A stretch of 64,000 bases of DNA. Origin: Streptosporangium lutulentum. GTDB taxonomy: Bacteria > Actinomycetota > Actinomycetes > Streptosporangiales > Streptosporangiaceae. The stretch spans positions 4,030,001 to 4,094,000 of the forward strand of contig NZ_JAUSQU010000001.1 in the NCBI RefSeq assembly GCF_030811455.1, in the 5' to 3' direction. A model generated the notes under the pieces. That model saw only the letters and a list, made by a program, of their open reading frames with translations. It was not told where the DNA came from and made no database searches. Of this stretch, positions 12,729-21,377 are shown in pieces (the stretch's first letter is position 1; each line of letters begins with the position of its first letter). The position numbers and the translations under genes are program-made.

Positions 12729-13493
12729 TCACCACGCCTGCTCCGAGATGTTCGTCGGCGTCGACTTCGCGCCCTCGCGGGACGACAGCGCGGAGGAGAT
12801 CGTCCGGGAGCTGAGGCCGGAACCCCGGCGGGCCTGATCGAATCGGGTCCACACCAGCGCGGCCAGGTCGGCGTCCACCCCCAGGGGAGCGCCGGCCAGG
12901 TCGGCGCCGGACGACTCCAGACGCTCCTGGAAGAAGCCGGGGGCCAGCAGGTACGACGCCATGGCGATCCGCGGCGCGGGACCGGACCGCAGCCGCTCCA
13001 GCGTCTCCCCGATCGAGGGGGTCCCCGTCGCGGCGAAGGCCGCCGTGACCGGGCGGGAGAGCCGTACCGCCAGCAGCCGGGCCGCCGCCCGCACGTCGGC
13101 CAGAGCGGCCGGGTCCGACGACCCCGCCGCTCCCAGGATCACCGAGTCGGTGGCCCTCAGCCCGGCGCTCGCGAGCCTTCTGGCCAGGATGGCGGCGAGC
13201 AGCGGGTGCGGTCCCAGCGGGGCCGCCACCGTCGCGTCCGGCCTGGTCGCCGCCACCACCGAGGGCAGGTCGACGTGAACGTGGTAGCCGCCCGCCAGCA
13301 GCAGCGGGACCACGACCACCGGGCCGGGCAGAGCGGGCAGCACCTCGGCCAGCGACGGCGAGCTGATCTCCAGGAACGCCTGCTCCACGCGGGTCCCCGG
13401 ACGCGTCCGCCGCACGAGGTCCCGCAGCCCGGCGAGTGTCTCCTCGCCCCGCGCGCTGCGCGTCCCGTGGCCGGCCAGGACCATCGTCGTCAC
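12729..13493 (-). CDS. CbiX/SirB-type sirohydrochlorin chelatase
   Basis: 254 aa. Two tandem chelatase half-domains are visible. The first begins VLAGHGTRSARGEETL, with the catalytic His in the first strand, and contains FLEISSPSLAEVLP and VVVPLLLAGGYHVHVDLP, with the second metal-binding His. The second half keeps GAAGSSDP and MASYLLAPGFFQERL. Sirohydrochlorin ferrochelatase inserts Fe2+ to make siroheme, the cofactor of NirB. The GTG start overlaps the stop of the NnaR-like gene (GTGA), placing it at the end of the nitrate assimilation operon. Confidence 0.87.
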   Translation of the reverse strand: MTTMVLAGHGTRSARGEETLAGLRDLVRRTRPGTRVEQAFLEISSPSLAEVLPALPGPVVVVPLLLAGGYHVHVDLPSVVAATRPDATVAAPLGPHPLLAAILARRLASAGLRATDSVILGAAGSSDPAALADVRAAARLLAVRLSRPVTAAFAATGTPSIGETLERLRSGPAPRIAMASYLLAPGFFQERLESSGADLAGAPLGVDADLAALVWTRFDQARRGSGLSSRTISSALSSREGAKSTPTNISEQAW

Positions 13494-14659
13494 ATGACCT
13501 CGCCGCGGTCGCAGGCCAGGCGGTAGCCGCGCTTGACGACCGTCTCGACGATGCCGGAGGGGCCCAGGGCGCGGCGCAGGCGGGTGATGGCCATCTCGAC
13601 GGCGTGTTCCGCCGAGTCGCGCGACGCGCCGCCGGGCAGCACGGTCCGCAGCTCGGAACGGGCCACCACGTGGCCGGGCTTGTCGGCCAGGCGTTTGAGC
13701 ACCGCCATCGGGGCCGGCGGCAGCGGCTTGAGCTCGGCGTCCACGGCGACGGCGTGACCGCGGATCTCCAGCCGGTGGCCGCCCGCGACCAGGCGGGTGA
13801 CGCTGTGCTCGGGCAGATGCCGGGCGAGCGTGCGGGCCAGCGCGCCCAGGCGGGCCCGCTCGGGCAGTACGGCGGGCACCCCGCGAGCCTCCAGGGGGCC
13901 CGCCGTGACGGGTCCCACGCAGGCCGCGACGACCGGCCCGGCGAAGGCCGCGATCAGCGCGTCCTCCAGGCCGTCGGCACGGGCCGCGTTGAGCATGGCC
14001 AGCACGGCCGGGGCGCTGGTGAAGGCGACCGCGTCCACCCCGCCGGAGATCGCCTGGCTGATCAGGCGGCGCAGCGGCGACGCGTCGCGGTAGGGCAGCC
14101 AGCGGTAGACCGGCACCTCGATGACCTCGGCCCCCGCCTCGCGCAGCGCGGCCACGAACCCGGACAGCGGCTCACCGTGCAGTTGCACGGCGATGCGGCG
14201 ACCCCTCAGGTCCTGGGCCAGCAGGTGCTGCTTGACCTCCTCGCACGACTCGGCCGGGGGCGTCCAGTGGTCGTTCAGCCCCGCGGCCCTGACCGCTCCG
14301 CGCGCCTTGGGCCCGCGGGTCAGCAGCCGGGCGCGGGTCAGGTGCGCCGTGAGGTCGGCCGACAGCCCCCACCCTTCGGCCGCGGCCATCCAGCCCCGGA
14401 ACCCGACCCCCGTGGTGACCACCACGTCGTCGACGGGACCCGACAGGCTGGCGCGGGTCGCGGCCAGCAGGTCGGCGTCCGCGGCCAGCGGCACCAGCCG
14501 AATCGCCGGGGCACGCACCACTCTCGCGCCCCGCCGTTCCAGCAGGGCGCAGAACTCCTCGCGCCGCCGGGTGGCGGTGACTCCGATCGTGAACCCGGCC
14601 AGCGCGTCGGGCGCGGTCTCGGGGGACCCCGCAGGGATGTCCGGAACGGCGATGCTCAT
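13490..14659 (-). CDS. nnaR: HemD-like domain fused to a winged-helix DNA-binding domain (NnaR-like nitrate regulator)
   Basis: 389 aa. Residues ~20-275 are a uroporphyrinogen-III synthase fold (FTIGVTATRRREEFCALLERRG; VVTTGVGFRGW; AVAFTSAPAVLAML; ACVGPVTAGPLEARG). Residues ~300-385 are an OmpR-type winged helix (PPAPMAVLKRLADKPGHVVARSELR; HAVEMAITRLRRALG; VVKRGYRLA). This architecture matches NnaR, described in Streptomyces and mycobacteria as a regulator of nitrate and nitrite assimilation acting with GlnR. Position after nirBD supports that role. It could also still make uroporphyrinogen III. Its start is embedded in a tandem-repeat leader. Confidence 0.82.
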   Translation of the reverse strand: MSIAVPDIPAGSPETAPDALAGFTIGVTATRRREEFCALLERRGARVVRAPAIRLVPLAADADLLAATRASLSGPVDDVVVTTGVGFRGWMAAAEGWGLSADLTAHLTRARLLTRGPKARGAVRAAGLNDHWTPPAESCEEVKQHLLAQDLRGRRIAVQLHGEPLSGFVAALREAGAEVIEVPVYRWLPYRDASPLRRLISQAISGGVDAVAFTSAPAVLAMLNAARADGLEDALIAAFAGPVVAACVGPVTAGPLEARGVPAVLPERARLGALARTLARHLPEHSVTRLVAGGHRLEIRGHAVAVDAELKPLPPAPMAVLKRLADKPGHVVARSELRTVLPGGASRDSAEHAVEMAITRLRRALGPSGIVETVVKRGYRLACDRGEVM

Positions 14660-14886
14660 CTGTCGCTCACCACTCCTCGCTCACCACGCGGACGACTCGT
14701 CCCTCGCCGGCCACTCCGCGCACTCCGTCGGGCTCGCTCCGCGTTCATCTGTCGCTCACCGCTCCTCGCTCACTCCGCGGGCCGCTTGCTTCGCCGCGCG
14801 GACCACTCCGCGCACTCCGTCGGGCTCGCTCCGCGTTCATCTGTCGCTCACCGCTCCGGGCCCTTCGTTCGCATCTGTCGCTCACC
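14656..14886 (-). repeat. Imperfect tandem repeat forming a chain of overlapping micro-ORFs between nirD and nnaR
   Basis: On the minus strand the word GGTGAGCGACAGATG occurs at the nirD stop and then three more times (forward-strand CATCTGTCGCTCACC at 14657, 14746, 14838 and 14872; the first copy differs in its last base). Two ~90-bp units begin with an identical stretch of about 38 bases from ATG codons at 14840 and 14748. Each word supplies a GGTGA ribosome-binding sequence overlapping a stop, then an ATG. The micro-ORFs are 8, 31 and 30 codons long, starting at 14874, 14840 and 14748. The last ends in ATGA at the nnaR start. Confidence 0.8.
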
Positions 14887-15235
14887 GCACGCCCACCTCC
14901 ACGGCTCCCCCGACGATCCGGACGGGATAGGTCGGCACGACCACCTCGGGGTCGTCCATGCACACCCCGGTGACGAGCGAGAACACCTGCTTGTGCATGG
15001 GAGAGGCGACGCTGGGTTCGCCCGCCCTGGTGCCCACGATCCCCCGGGAGAGGACCTGGGCGCCGCTGAACGGATCCCGGTTGCCGACGGCGAACAGCTC
15101 GCCGTCGAAGGTCCGGAACAACGCGATCTGGTGGTCGCCGACGAGTGCGCAGGCGCCACGCTCGGGAAGCAGGTCGGTGTAGGAGCAGACCGGTGTCCAG
15201 CAGGTCGTTTCCACGTCTTCGCGCAAGACGGTCAT
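14882..15235 (-). CDS. nirD: Assimilatory nitrite reductase small subunit
   Basis: 117 aa. It has the Rieske-like fold typical of NirD (WTPVCSYTDLLPERGACALVGDHQIALFRT; LFAVGNRDPFSGAQVLSRGIVG; SPMHKQVFSLVTGVCMDDPEV), but the paired Cys-His ligands of true Rieske clusters are absent, as is normal for NirD. It forms the nitrite reductase with NirB. It lies 57 bp after nirB with GAGAGAGGA upstream of its ATG. Its stop codon is the first element of the downstream micro-ORF repeat. Confidence 0.93.
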   Translation of the reverse strand: MTVLREDVETTCWTPVCSYTDLLPERGACALVGDHQIALFRTFDGELFAVGNRDPFSGAQVLSRGIVGTRAGEPSVASPMHKQVFSLVTGVCMDDPEVVVPTYPVRIVGGAVEVGVR

Positions 15236-15292
15236 CGGGAAAATCCTCTCTCCTTCGTCTGTCGTCGATCGGATCGCAGGTCGCGAAGGGCG

Positions 15293-17764
15293 TCAGGAAC
15301 GGATCACCTCCAACGGGATCAGGACCGGCTTGACCTGGTCGCGCTCGGTCTCGAAGGCGATGGAGGGGTCCGGGGTCCCCGGAGCGTTGACGAAGGAGAC
15401 GAAACGCCGCAGCTTCTCCGGATCCGCCAGAATGGCGCCCCACTCGTCGGCGTAGGTGGCGACGTGACGCTCCATCTGGGCGTCCAGGTCGGCGCAGATC
15501 CCGAGGGAGTCCTCCAGGACGACCTCCTTGACGTAGGCGAGTCCCTGGCTCTCCAGCCAGACCGAGGTGCGCTGCAGCCGGTCCGCCGTGCGGATGTAGA
15601 ACATCAGGAACCGGTCGATGGTCCGGATCAGCTCGCCGGTGCTCAGGTCCGCGGCGAACAGGTCGGCGTGCCGCGGGGTGAACCCGCCGTTGCCGCCGAC
15701 GTAGAGGTTCCAGCCCCGCTCGGTGGCGATGACGCCGAAGTCCTTGCTCCGGGCCTCGGCGCACTCGCGGGCGCATCCGGAGACGGCCGACTTCAGCTTG
15801 TGCGGCGAGCGCAGTCCCCGGTAGCGCAGCTCCAGGTCGATGGCCAGCCCCACCGCGTCCTGCACGCCGTACCGGCACCAGGCGGAGCCCACGCAGGACT
15901 TGACCGTCCGCAGTGCCTTGCCGTAGGCGTGGCCGGACTCGAATCCGGCGTCCACCAGGCGCCTCCAGATCAGCGGGAGCTGCTCCACCCGAGCCCCGAA
16001 CAGGTCGATCCGCTGCCCGCCCGTGATCTTGGTGTAGAGGTCGAAGTCGCGGGCCACCTCGCCGATCACGATCAGCTTGTCGGGGGTGATCTCCCCGCCG
16101 GGGATGCGCGGCACCACCGAGTAGGTGCCGTTGCGCTGGATGTTGGCCAGGAAGTGGTCGTTGGTGTCCTGCAGGGCGGCCTGCTCGCCGTCGAGGATGT
16201 GCCCGTTGCCGAGCGAGGCGAGGATCGAGGCGACGACGGGCTTGCACACGTCGCAGCCGCGCCCGGTGCCGTGCTCGGCGATGAGCTGGGAGAACGTCGC
16301 GATGCCCCGGACCCGGACGATGTCGAACAGCTCGGCCCTGCTGTGCGCGAAGTGCTCGCACAACGCCTTGGAGACCTCGACGCCCGACGTGACCAGGATC
16401 CGCTTCAGCATCGGGAGGCAACTGCCGCAGGTGGTCCCGGCCCGGGTACAGGCCTTGATCCCGGCCACGTCGGTGAGGCCCTCGCCGGCGATGGCCGCGC
16501 ACACCCGGCCCTTGGTGACGTTGTTGCAGGCGCAGACCTGGGCGTCGTCGGGAAGGTCCGTGTTCGCCGGGCCGCCGGTGAACAGCAGCTCGCCCGGCGC
16601 GCCGGGCAGGTCCCGTCCGACGAAGGGCTTGAGGGTGTTGTACGGCGTGGCGTCGCCGACGCAGATCCCCCCGAGCAGGGTGCGGGCGTCGTCGCTGACG
16701 AACAGCTTCTGGTAGACCCCGCTCACCGGGTCCATGAAGGTCACGTTCAGCGCGCCGTCCATGGCGCCGAACTGGGCGACCTCCACGCCGAGCAGCTTGA
16801 GCCTGGTGGACAGGTCGGCCCGGGTGAAGACCGCCTCGCCGCCGAGGATGCGGTCGGCGGCGACCTCGGCCATCGTGAGGCACGGCCCGACCAGCCCGTA
16901 GACCGTGCCCTCGTGCAGGGCGCACTCCCCCACCGCGTAGATCGCCGGATCACCGGTGCGCATCCCGTCGTCCACGGCGATCCCGCCGCGCCCGCCCACC
17001 TCCAGCCCTGCCTGCCCGGCCAGCTCGTCGCGCGGCCTGACGCCCGCCGAGAAGACCACGACCTGCGCCTCGATCGTCCGACCGTCCGGCGTGAGCAGGC
17101 CCGCGACCCGCCCGTCCGGTCCCGCGACGATCTCCTTCACCCCCGCCTCGGTGTGCACGCCGAGCCCGAGCGCCTCGATGTGGTCGCGCAGGACGGCGCC
17201 GCCGCCCTCGTCGACCTGCCGGGGCATCAGCCAGCCGCCCATCTCCACGATGTGCGTCGACAGGCCGAGCCCGCGCAGCGCGTCGGCGGCCTCCAGCCCC
17301 AGCAGCCCTCCGCCGACGACGACGCCGCTCGTGGCCCGCCCCGCGGCCTCCCTGATCGCGTCCAGGTCGTCGATCGTCCGGTAGACGAAGCAGCCCTCCA
17401 CGTCCCTGCCGGGGACCGGCGGCACGAACGGGCTGGACCCGGTGGCCAGCACCAGCACGTCGTACGGCTCGGCGTGGCCGTCGGCGGTGACGACCGTCCG
17501 GTTCTCCCTGTCGATCCCGGTGACCCTGGAGGAGAGCCGCAGCACGACCCCCTCGGGAACGGGATAGGTGAGATCCGCGACGCTCCTGCCGGCCAGGTAG
17601 GAGGTCAGCGCCACCCGGTCGTACGCCGCCCGGGGCTCCTCCCCGAACACCGTGATCCGGCCGTCGAATCCCCCCGCGACCAGCGCCTCGACCAGCCGGT
17701 GCGACGTCGGCCCGTTTCCCACCACGACAAGCCGCGACACCCCGGCACTTCCCGTTGTTGTCAC
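15293..17764 (-). CDS. nirB: Assimilatory nitrite reductase large subunit
   Basis: 823 aa; reduces nitrite to ammonium with NAD(P)H. Domain order is FAD/NAD(P) oxidoreductase (VVVGNGPTSHRLVEAL; VLATGSSPFVPPVPG; GVVVGGGLLGLEAADAL), a BFD-type [2Fe-2S] domain (CACNNVTKGRVCAAI and CTRAGTTCGSCLPML), the ferredoxin-like repeat, and the siroheme/[4Fe-4S] domain with Cys pairs in SCVGSAWCRYG and GCARECAEARSKDFG. All cluster ligands are present. It starts at GTG overlapping the stop of the upstream flavoprotein gene (GTGA). Confidence 0.95.
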   Translation of the reverse strand: MTTTGSAGVSRLVVVGNGPTSHRLVEALVAGGFDGRITVFGEEPRAAYDRVALTSYLAGRSVADLTYPVPEGVVLRLSSRVTGIDRENRTVVTADGHAEPYDVLVLATGSSPFVPPVPGRDVEGCFVYRTIDDLDAIREAAGRATSGVVVGGGLLGLEAADALRGLGLSTHIVEMGGWLMPRQVDEGGGAVLRDHIEALGLGVHTEAGVKEIVAGPDGRVAGLLTPDGRTIEAQVVVFSAGVRPRDELAGQAGLEVGGRGGIAVDDGMRTGDPAIYAVGECALHEGTVYGLVGPCLTMAEVAADRILGGEAVFTRADLSTRLKLLGVEVAQFGAMDGALNVTFMDPVSGVYQKLFVSDDARTLLGGICVGDATPYNTLKPFVGRDLPGAPGELLFTGGPANTDLPDDAQVCACNNVTKGRVCAAIAGEGLTDVAGIKACTRAGTTCGSCLPMLKRILVTSGVEVSKALCEHFAHSRAELFDIVRVRGIATFSQLIAEHGTGRGCDVCKPVVASILASLGNGHILDGEQAALQDTNDHFLANIQRNGTYSVVPRIPGGEITPDKLIVIGEVARDFDLYTKITGGQRIDLFGARVEQLPLIWRRLVDAGFESGHAYGKALRTVKSCVGSAWCRYGVQDAVGLAIDLELRYRGLRSPHKLKSAVSGCARECAEARSKDFGVIATERGWNLYVGGNGGFTPRHADLFAADLSTGELIRTIDRFLMFYIRTADRLQRTSVWLESQGLAYVKEVVLEDSLGICADLDAQMERHVATYADEWGAILADPEKLRRFVSFVNAPGTPDPSIAFETERDQVKPVLIPLEVIRS

Positions 17765-19164
17765 GCGGAGACTCCTTCCTGCTCACAGAGCCAGCCGACG
17801 ATGCCCTCGACCGCGTCGCGGCAACCGCCGCAGCCGGTCGTGGCCCGGGTGGCGGCGGCCACGGCGTCCACGTCCCGGGCGCCGGACTCCCAGCAGGCCC
17901 GGATCTGTCCCTTGGTCACGTTGTTGCACTGGCAGACCTTCGCCGCGTCCGGCATCCTGACCGGGCTCTCGGCGACCGCGCCGCCGGAAACGCCCGGGAA
18001 CAGCAGCCCCGCCCGGTCGCCCGGCAGCGGCCCGCCGCGGTCGAAGAGCTGGGTGAGGTTGCCCACCGCGTCCGTCGCGCCGAGCAGGATCGCCCCGACC
18101 AGGCGGTCGTCACGGATGACGAGCTTGCGGTAGGTGCCCGCCGCCCGGTGGCTGAACCGCACGACCTCGGCGTCGTCCTCGGTCAGGTGGGTCTCTCCCA
18201 TCGCCGCCAGCTCGACGCTTCTGGCCTTCAGCCGGGTGACCAGCCGCGAACCCCGGTAGCGGGAGGTCTTGTCGGTCCCGGTCACGATGTCGGCGACCAC
18301 GGCGGCCTGCTCCCAGGCCGGGGCGACCAGGCCGTAGACCGTGCCCCGGTGCTCGGCGCACTCGCCGATCGCGAAGATCGACGGGTCGTCGGTCCTCATC
18401 TCGTCGTCGACGACGACGCCGCGCGCCACGTCCAGCCCCGCGTCCCCGGCCAGCCCGGTCACCGGGCGGACCCCGCACGCGAGCACCACCAGATCGGCCT
18501 CGACCGTCTCGTCTCCCTCCAGCCGCACCCCCTCGTCGAGGATCTCCTCCACCACAACGCCGGTCCTGATCTCCACGCCCAGTCCCGCGAGGGTCTCTCC
18601 CAGCACCAGCCCGGCCTCCGCGTCCAGCTGCCGGTCCATCAGGTGCCCGGCCAGGTGGAGCAGCGTCACGGGCAGGCCGCGCCCGGCCAGCCCGCGGGCC
18701 GCCTCGACGCCGAGCAGACCGCCGCCGACCACCACCGCGCGCCGCGCCGTGGCGGCCGCCTCCAGGGTCGTCCGGCAGTCGTCCAGCGTCCGGAACGTGA
18801 CGGCCCGGGCCGCCCCGGGCACCGGCGGCACCACGGCCCGGCTGCCGGTGGCCAGCACGAGGACGTCGTACGGCTCCCGCCTGCCCCCGGCGGTGATCAC
18901 GGCCTGGGTCTCCCTGTCGACGGCGACCACCTCCACGCCCGGCAGGGCCGTCACCGAATGGTCGGCGTACCAGGCCGGGTCCAGCAGCCGCACCTGCTCG
19001 GGCGTCATCGTCCCCGCCACCACGTTCGACAGCAGCACCCGGTTGTAGGGCTGCCAGGTCTCGGCGCCGAACACGGTCACCTTGACGTGCCTGTCCCTGG
19101 CGCGGACCTCGCTCACCAGGCGGGCGCCCGCCATCCCGTTTCCCACCACCACCAGCCGGGTCAT
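17761..19164 (-). CDS. nasB: FAD/NAD(P)-dependent oxidoreductase with BFD-like [2Fe-2S] tail (nitrate reductase electron-transfer subunit, NasB-like)
   Basis: 467 aa. An N-terminal pyridine nucleotide-disulfide reductase fold (RLVVVGNGMAGARLV; VLATGSRAVVPPVPG; VVVGGGLLGVEAARGLAGRG; IFAIGECAEHRG) is followed by a C-terminal BFD-like domain with CQCNNVTKGQIRACW and TTGCGGCRDAVEGIV. It looks like the front half of NirB without the siroheme domain. This is the expected form of the NADH-oxidising partner of assimilatory nitrate reductase. Both ends overlap neighbours by 4 bp, coupling it to nasC and nirB. Confidence 0.85.
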   Translation of the reverse strand: MTRLVVVGNGMAGARLVSEVRARDRHVKVTVFGAETWQPYNRVLLSNVVAGTMTPEQVRLLDPAWYADHSVTALPGVEVVAVDRETQAVITAGGRREPYDVLVLATGSRAVVPPVPGAARAVTFRTLDDCRTTLEAAATARRAVVVGGGLLGVEAARGLAGRGLPVTLLHLAGHLMDRQLDAEAGLVLGETLAGLGVEIRTGVVVEEILDEGVRLEGDETVEADLVVLACGVRPVTGLAGDAGLDVARGVVVDDEMRTDDPSIFAIGECAEHRGTVYGLVAPAWEQAAVVADIVTGTDKTSRYRGSRLVTRLKARSVELAAMGETHLTEDDAEVVRFSHRAAGTYRKLVIRDDRLVGAILLGATDAVGNLTQLFDRGGPLPGDRAGLLFPGVSGGAVAESPVRMPDAAKVCQCNNVTKGQIRACWESGARDVDAVAAATRATTGCGGCRDAVEGIVGWLCEQEGVSA

Positions 19165-21278
19165 CCGGCGCGCTCCACTCTCACGGCGCAGACCTTGAAC
19201 TCCGGCATCCGCGACACCGGGTCGAGCGCGGGGTTGGTGAGCAGGTTGACCCCGGGCCAGTGGAACGGCATGAACACCGTGTCCGGCCGGATCCCCGGGC
19301 TGATCCTGGCCACGCCCTCCGTCTCACCGCGGCGGCCGACCACGCGCAGCGTCTCGCCCGGGGACACCCGCAGGCGCTCGGCGAGATCGGGGTGGAGCTC
19401 GACGAAGGGACCCGGGACCGCCGCGTTGAGCGCGGGGATCCGCCGGGTCTGCGCGCCGCTCTGGTAGTGGGCGAGCACCCTGCCCGTCGTCAGGTACAGC
19501 GGGTACTCGTGGTCGATGTCCTCCTCGGGCGGGCGATGCTCGACGGGCACGAACCTGGCACGGCCGTCGGGGGTGGCGAACCGGTCCAGGAAGGGCCGGG
19601 GGGTGCCGGGATGGTCCTCGGCCGGGCACGGCCAGAACACGCCGGTCTCGGCGGCGATCCGCTCGTAGGTGATGCCCGCGTAGTCGGCGATCCCCCCGGC
19701 CGAGGCCCGGCGCAGCTCGTCGAAGACCTCGCGCGGGTCGGTGGGGAAGCCCTCCGCGCCGCGCAGCCGCACGGCGAGTCCCCGGAGGATCTCAAGGTCG
19801 CTCCGCGCCCCCGACGGCGGAGCGACCGCTTGGCGGCGGAGCAGCACCCGGCCCTCCAGATTGGTCATCGTGCCGCCCTCCTCGGCCCACTGGGTGGTGG
19901 GCAGCACGACGTCGGCCAGCGCGGCCGTCTCCGACAGGACCAGGTCGGAGACCACGAGGAGGTCCAGTGAGCCGAGCCTTCCGGCGATGTGACCGGCCCG
20001 GGGCGCGGAGACCACCGGGTTGGAGCCGAACAGCAGCAGCGCCCTGGGCCCGCCGTCGGTGCCGAGCGCGTCCAGCAGTTCGTAGGCGGAGCGGCCGGGA
20101 CCCGGCAGGTCCTCCGGCTCGATGCCCCATACGGCGGCCACATGGGCCCGTGCGGCGGGATCGTCGATCCTCCGGTATCCGGGGAGCTGGTCGGCCTTCT
20201 GGCCGTGCTCACGGCCTCCCTGGCCGTTTCCCTGGCCGGTGACGCAGCCGTAGCCGGATCCCTCGCGGCCGGGCAGCCCGAGCGCGAGCGCCAGGTTGAT
20301 GAACGCGCTCACCGTGTCGGTGCCCTTGGCGTGCTGCTCGGCGCCCCGCCCCGTGAGGATGGCCGCCCGGTCCGCGTCGCCGAGGATCGCGGCGGCGGCA
20401 CGCATCCGGGCGACCGGAACGCCGGTGATCCGCTCCACCCTCTCGGGCCACCAGGCGGCGGCCGAGGTGCGGACCGCGTCGAACCCGCTCGTCCTGGCGG
20501 CCACGTAGTCCTCGTCCACGCGACCCTCGGTGATCACGATGTGCAGCAGGCCCAGGGCCAGCGCGAGGTCGGTGCCGGGGGTCGGCTGGAGGTGGAGGTC
20601 GGCCTGCCTGGCCGTCGCGGTGACCCGCGGGTCGATGACGACGAGCCGGCCGCCCCGCTCGCGCATCGCGGTGAGGTGGCGGACGAACGGCGGCATGGTC
20701 TCGGCCACGTTGCCGCCCGCGAGCACGACCGCGTCGGCACGGGCGAGATCGGTGATCGGGAAGGGCAGGCCGCGGTCCATGCCGAAGGCGCGGTTGGTGG
20801 CCGCGGCGGCCGAGGACATGCAGAACCGGCCGTTGTAGTCGATCTGGCTGGTCCCAAGGACCATCCGGGCGAACTTGCCGAGCTGGTAGGCCTTCTCGTT
20901 GGTGAGCCCGCCGCCGCCGAACACGGCCACGCCGTTGGGGCCGTGCTCTTCCTGGACGGCGCGGATCCGGCCGGCGACGAAGTCGAGTGCCTCGTCCCAG
21001 CCGGCCGCCCGGCCGTACAGGAGGGGTGTGGTGAGCCGTTCTCCGCTGGTCAGCAGCTCACCGGCGGTCCAGCCCTTCTGGCACAGACCGCCCGCTCCCG
21101 CGGGGATGTCCTCCCTCGGGGTGATCGTGATCGTCTTTCCCACGGTGTCGTCCACGGTGACGTTCATGCCGCACTGCAGGGCGCAGTAGGGGCAGTGCGT
21201 CGCCGTCCCCGCCTTCACAGGCGTCCGGGTGGGAAGTGAGATCGGCATGTGTCCGATGGTGCTTTCAGGCGGTTTCAC
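19161..21278 (-). CDS. nasC: Assimilatory nitrate reductase catalytic subunit (molybdopterin oxidoreductase)
   Basis: 705 aa cytoplasmic enzyme reducing nitrate to nitrite. The N-terminal [4Fe-4S] motif is CPYCALQCGMNV, followed by the bis-MGD domains (GGGGLTNEKAYQLGKFARMVLG; YNGRFCMSSAAAA; LFGSNPVVSAPRAGHI) and the C-terminal molybdopterin dinucleotide-binding domain (YPLYLTTGRVLAHYQSGAQTRR). It depends on molybdenum cofactor, for which moaA and mobA lie elsewhere in the window. The GTG at 21278 was kept because a GGGGGGA ribosome-binding run lies about 8 bp upstream; an ATG 30 bp further in is possible. Confidence 0.93.
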   Translation of the reverse strand: MKPPESTIGHMPISLPTRTPVKAGTATHCPYCALQCGMNVTVDDTVGKTITITPREDIPAGAGGLCQKGWTAGELLTSGERLTTPLLYGRAAGWDEALDFVAGRIRAVQEEHGPNGVAVFGGGGLTNEKAYQLGKFARMVLGTSQIDYNGRFCMSSAAAATNRAFGMDRGLPFPITDLARADAVVLAGGNVAETMPPFVRHLTAMRERGGRLVVIDPRVTATARQADLHLQPTPGTDLALALGLLHIVITEGRVDEDYVAARTSGFDAVRTSAAAWWPERVERITGVPVARMRAAAAILGDADRAAILTGRGAEQHAKGTDTVSAFINLALALGLPGREGSGYGCVTGQGNGQGGREHGQKADQLPGYRRIDDPAARAHVAAVWGIEPEDLPGPGRSAYELLDALGTDGGPRALLLFGSNPVVSAPRAGHIAGRLGSLDLLVVSDLVLSETAALADVVLPTTQWAEEGGTMTNLEGRVLLRRQAVAPPSGARSDLEILRGLAVRLRGAEGFPTDPREVFDELRRASAGGIADYAGITYERIAAETGVFWPCPAEDHPGTPRPFLDRFATPDGRARFVPVEHRPPEEDIDHEYPLYLTTGRVLAHYQSGAQTRRIPALNAAVPGPFVELHPDLAERLRVSPGETLRVVGRRGETEGVARISPGIRPDTVFMPFHWPGVNLLTNPALDPVSRMPEFKVCAVRVERAG

Positions 21279-21377
21279 AGCTGGGTCCCCCCTGTTACCG
21301 ATGTGCTACAAGCCGCTAACCGTGTTCACATTGGCGATGAGCCGGATGTGAGCCGGAAGCCGGATACGAGCCGGGAG

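Noticed and set aside
12616..12837. Small gene overlapping the 3' ends of the PAC2 and CbiX genes
   Set aside because: No ribosome-binding site, no similarity, and it lies largely antisense to the chelatase gene.
14656..14886. CRISPR array
   Set aside because: Only two imperfect ~90-bp units and a 15-base word occur; there are no regular repeats with unique spacers and no cas genes.
13436..18133. A 1565-codon open frame antisense to the nitrate assimilation genes
   Set aside because: Same artefact of codon bias; it crosses several real genes and the repeat region, and encodes low-complexity residues.
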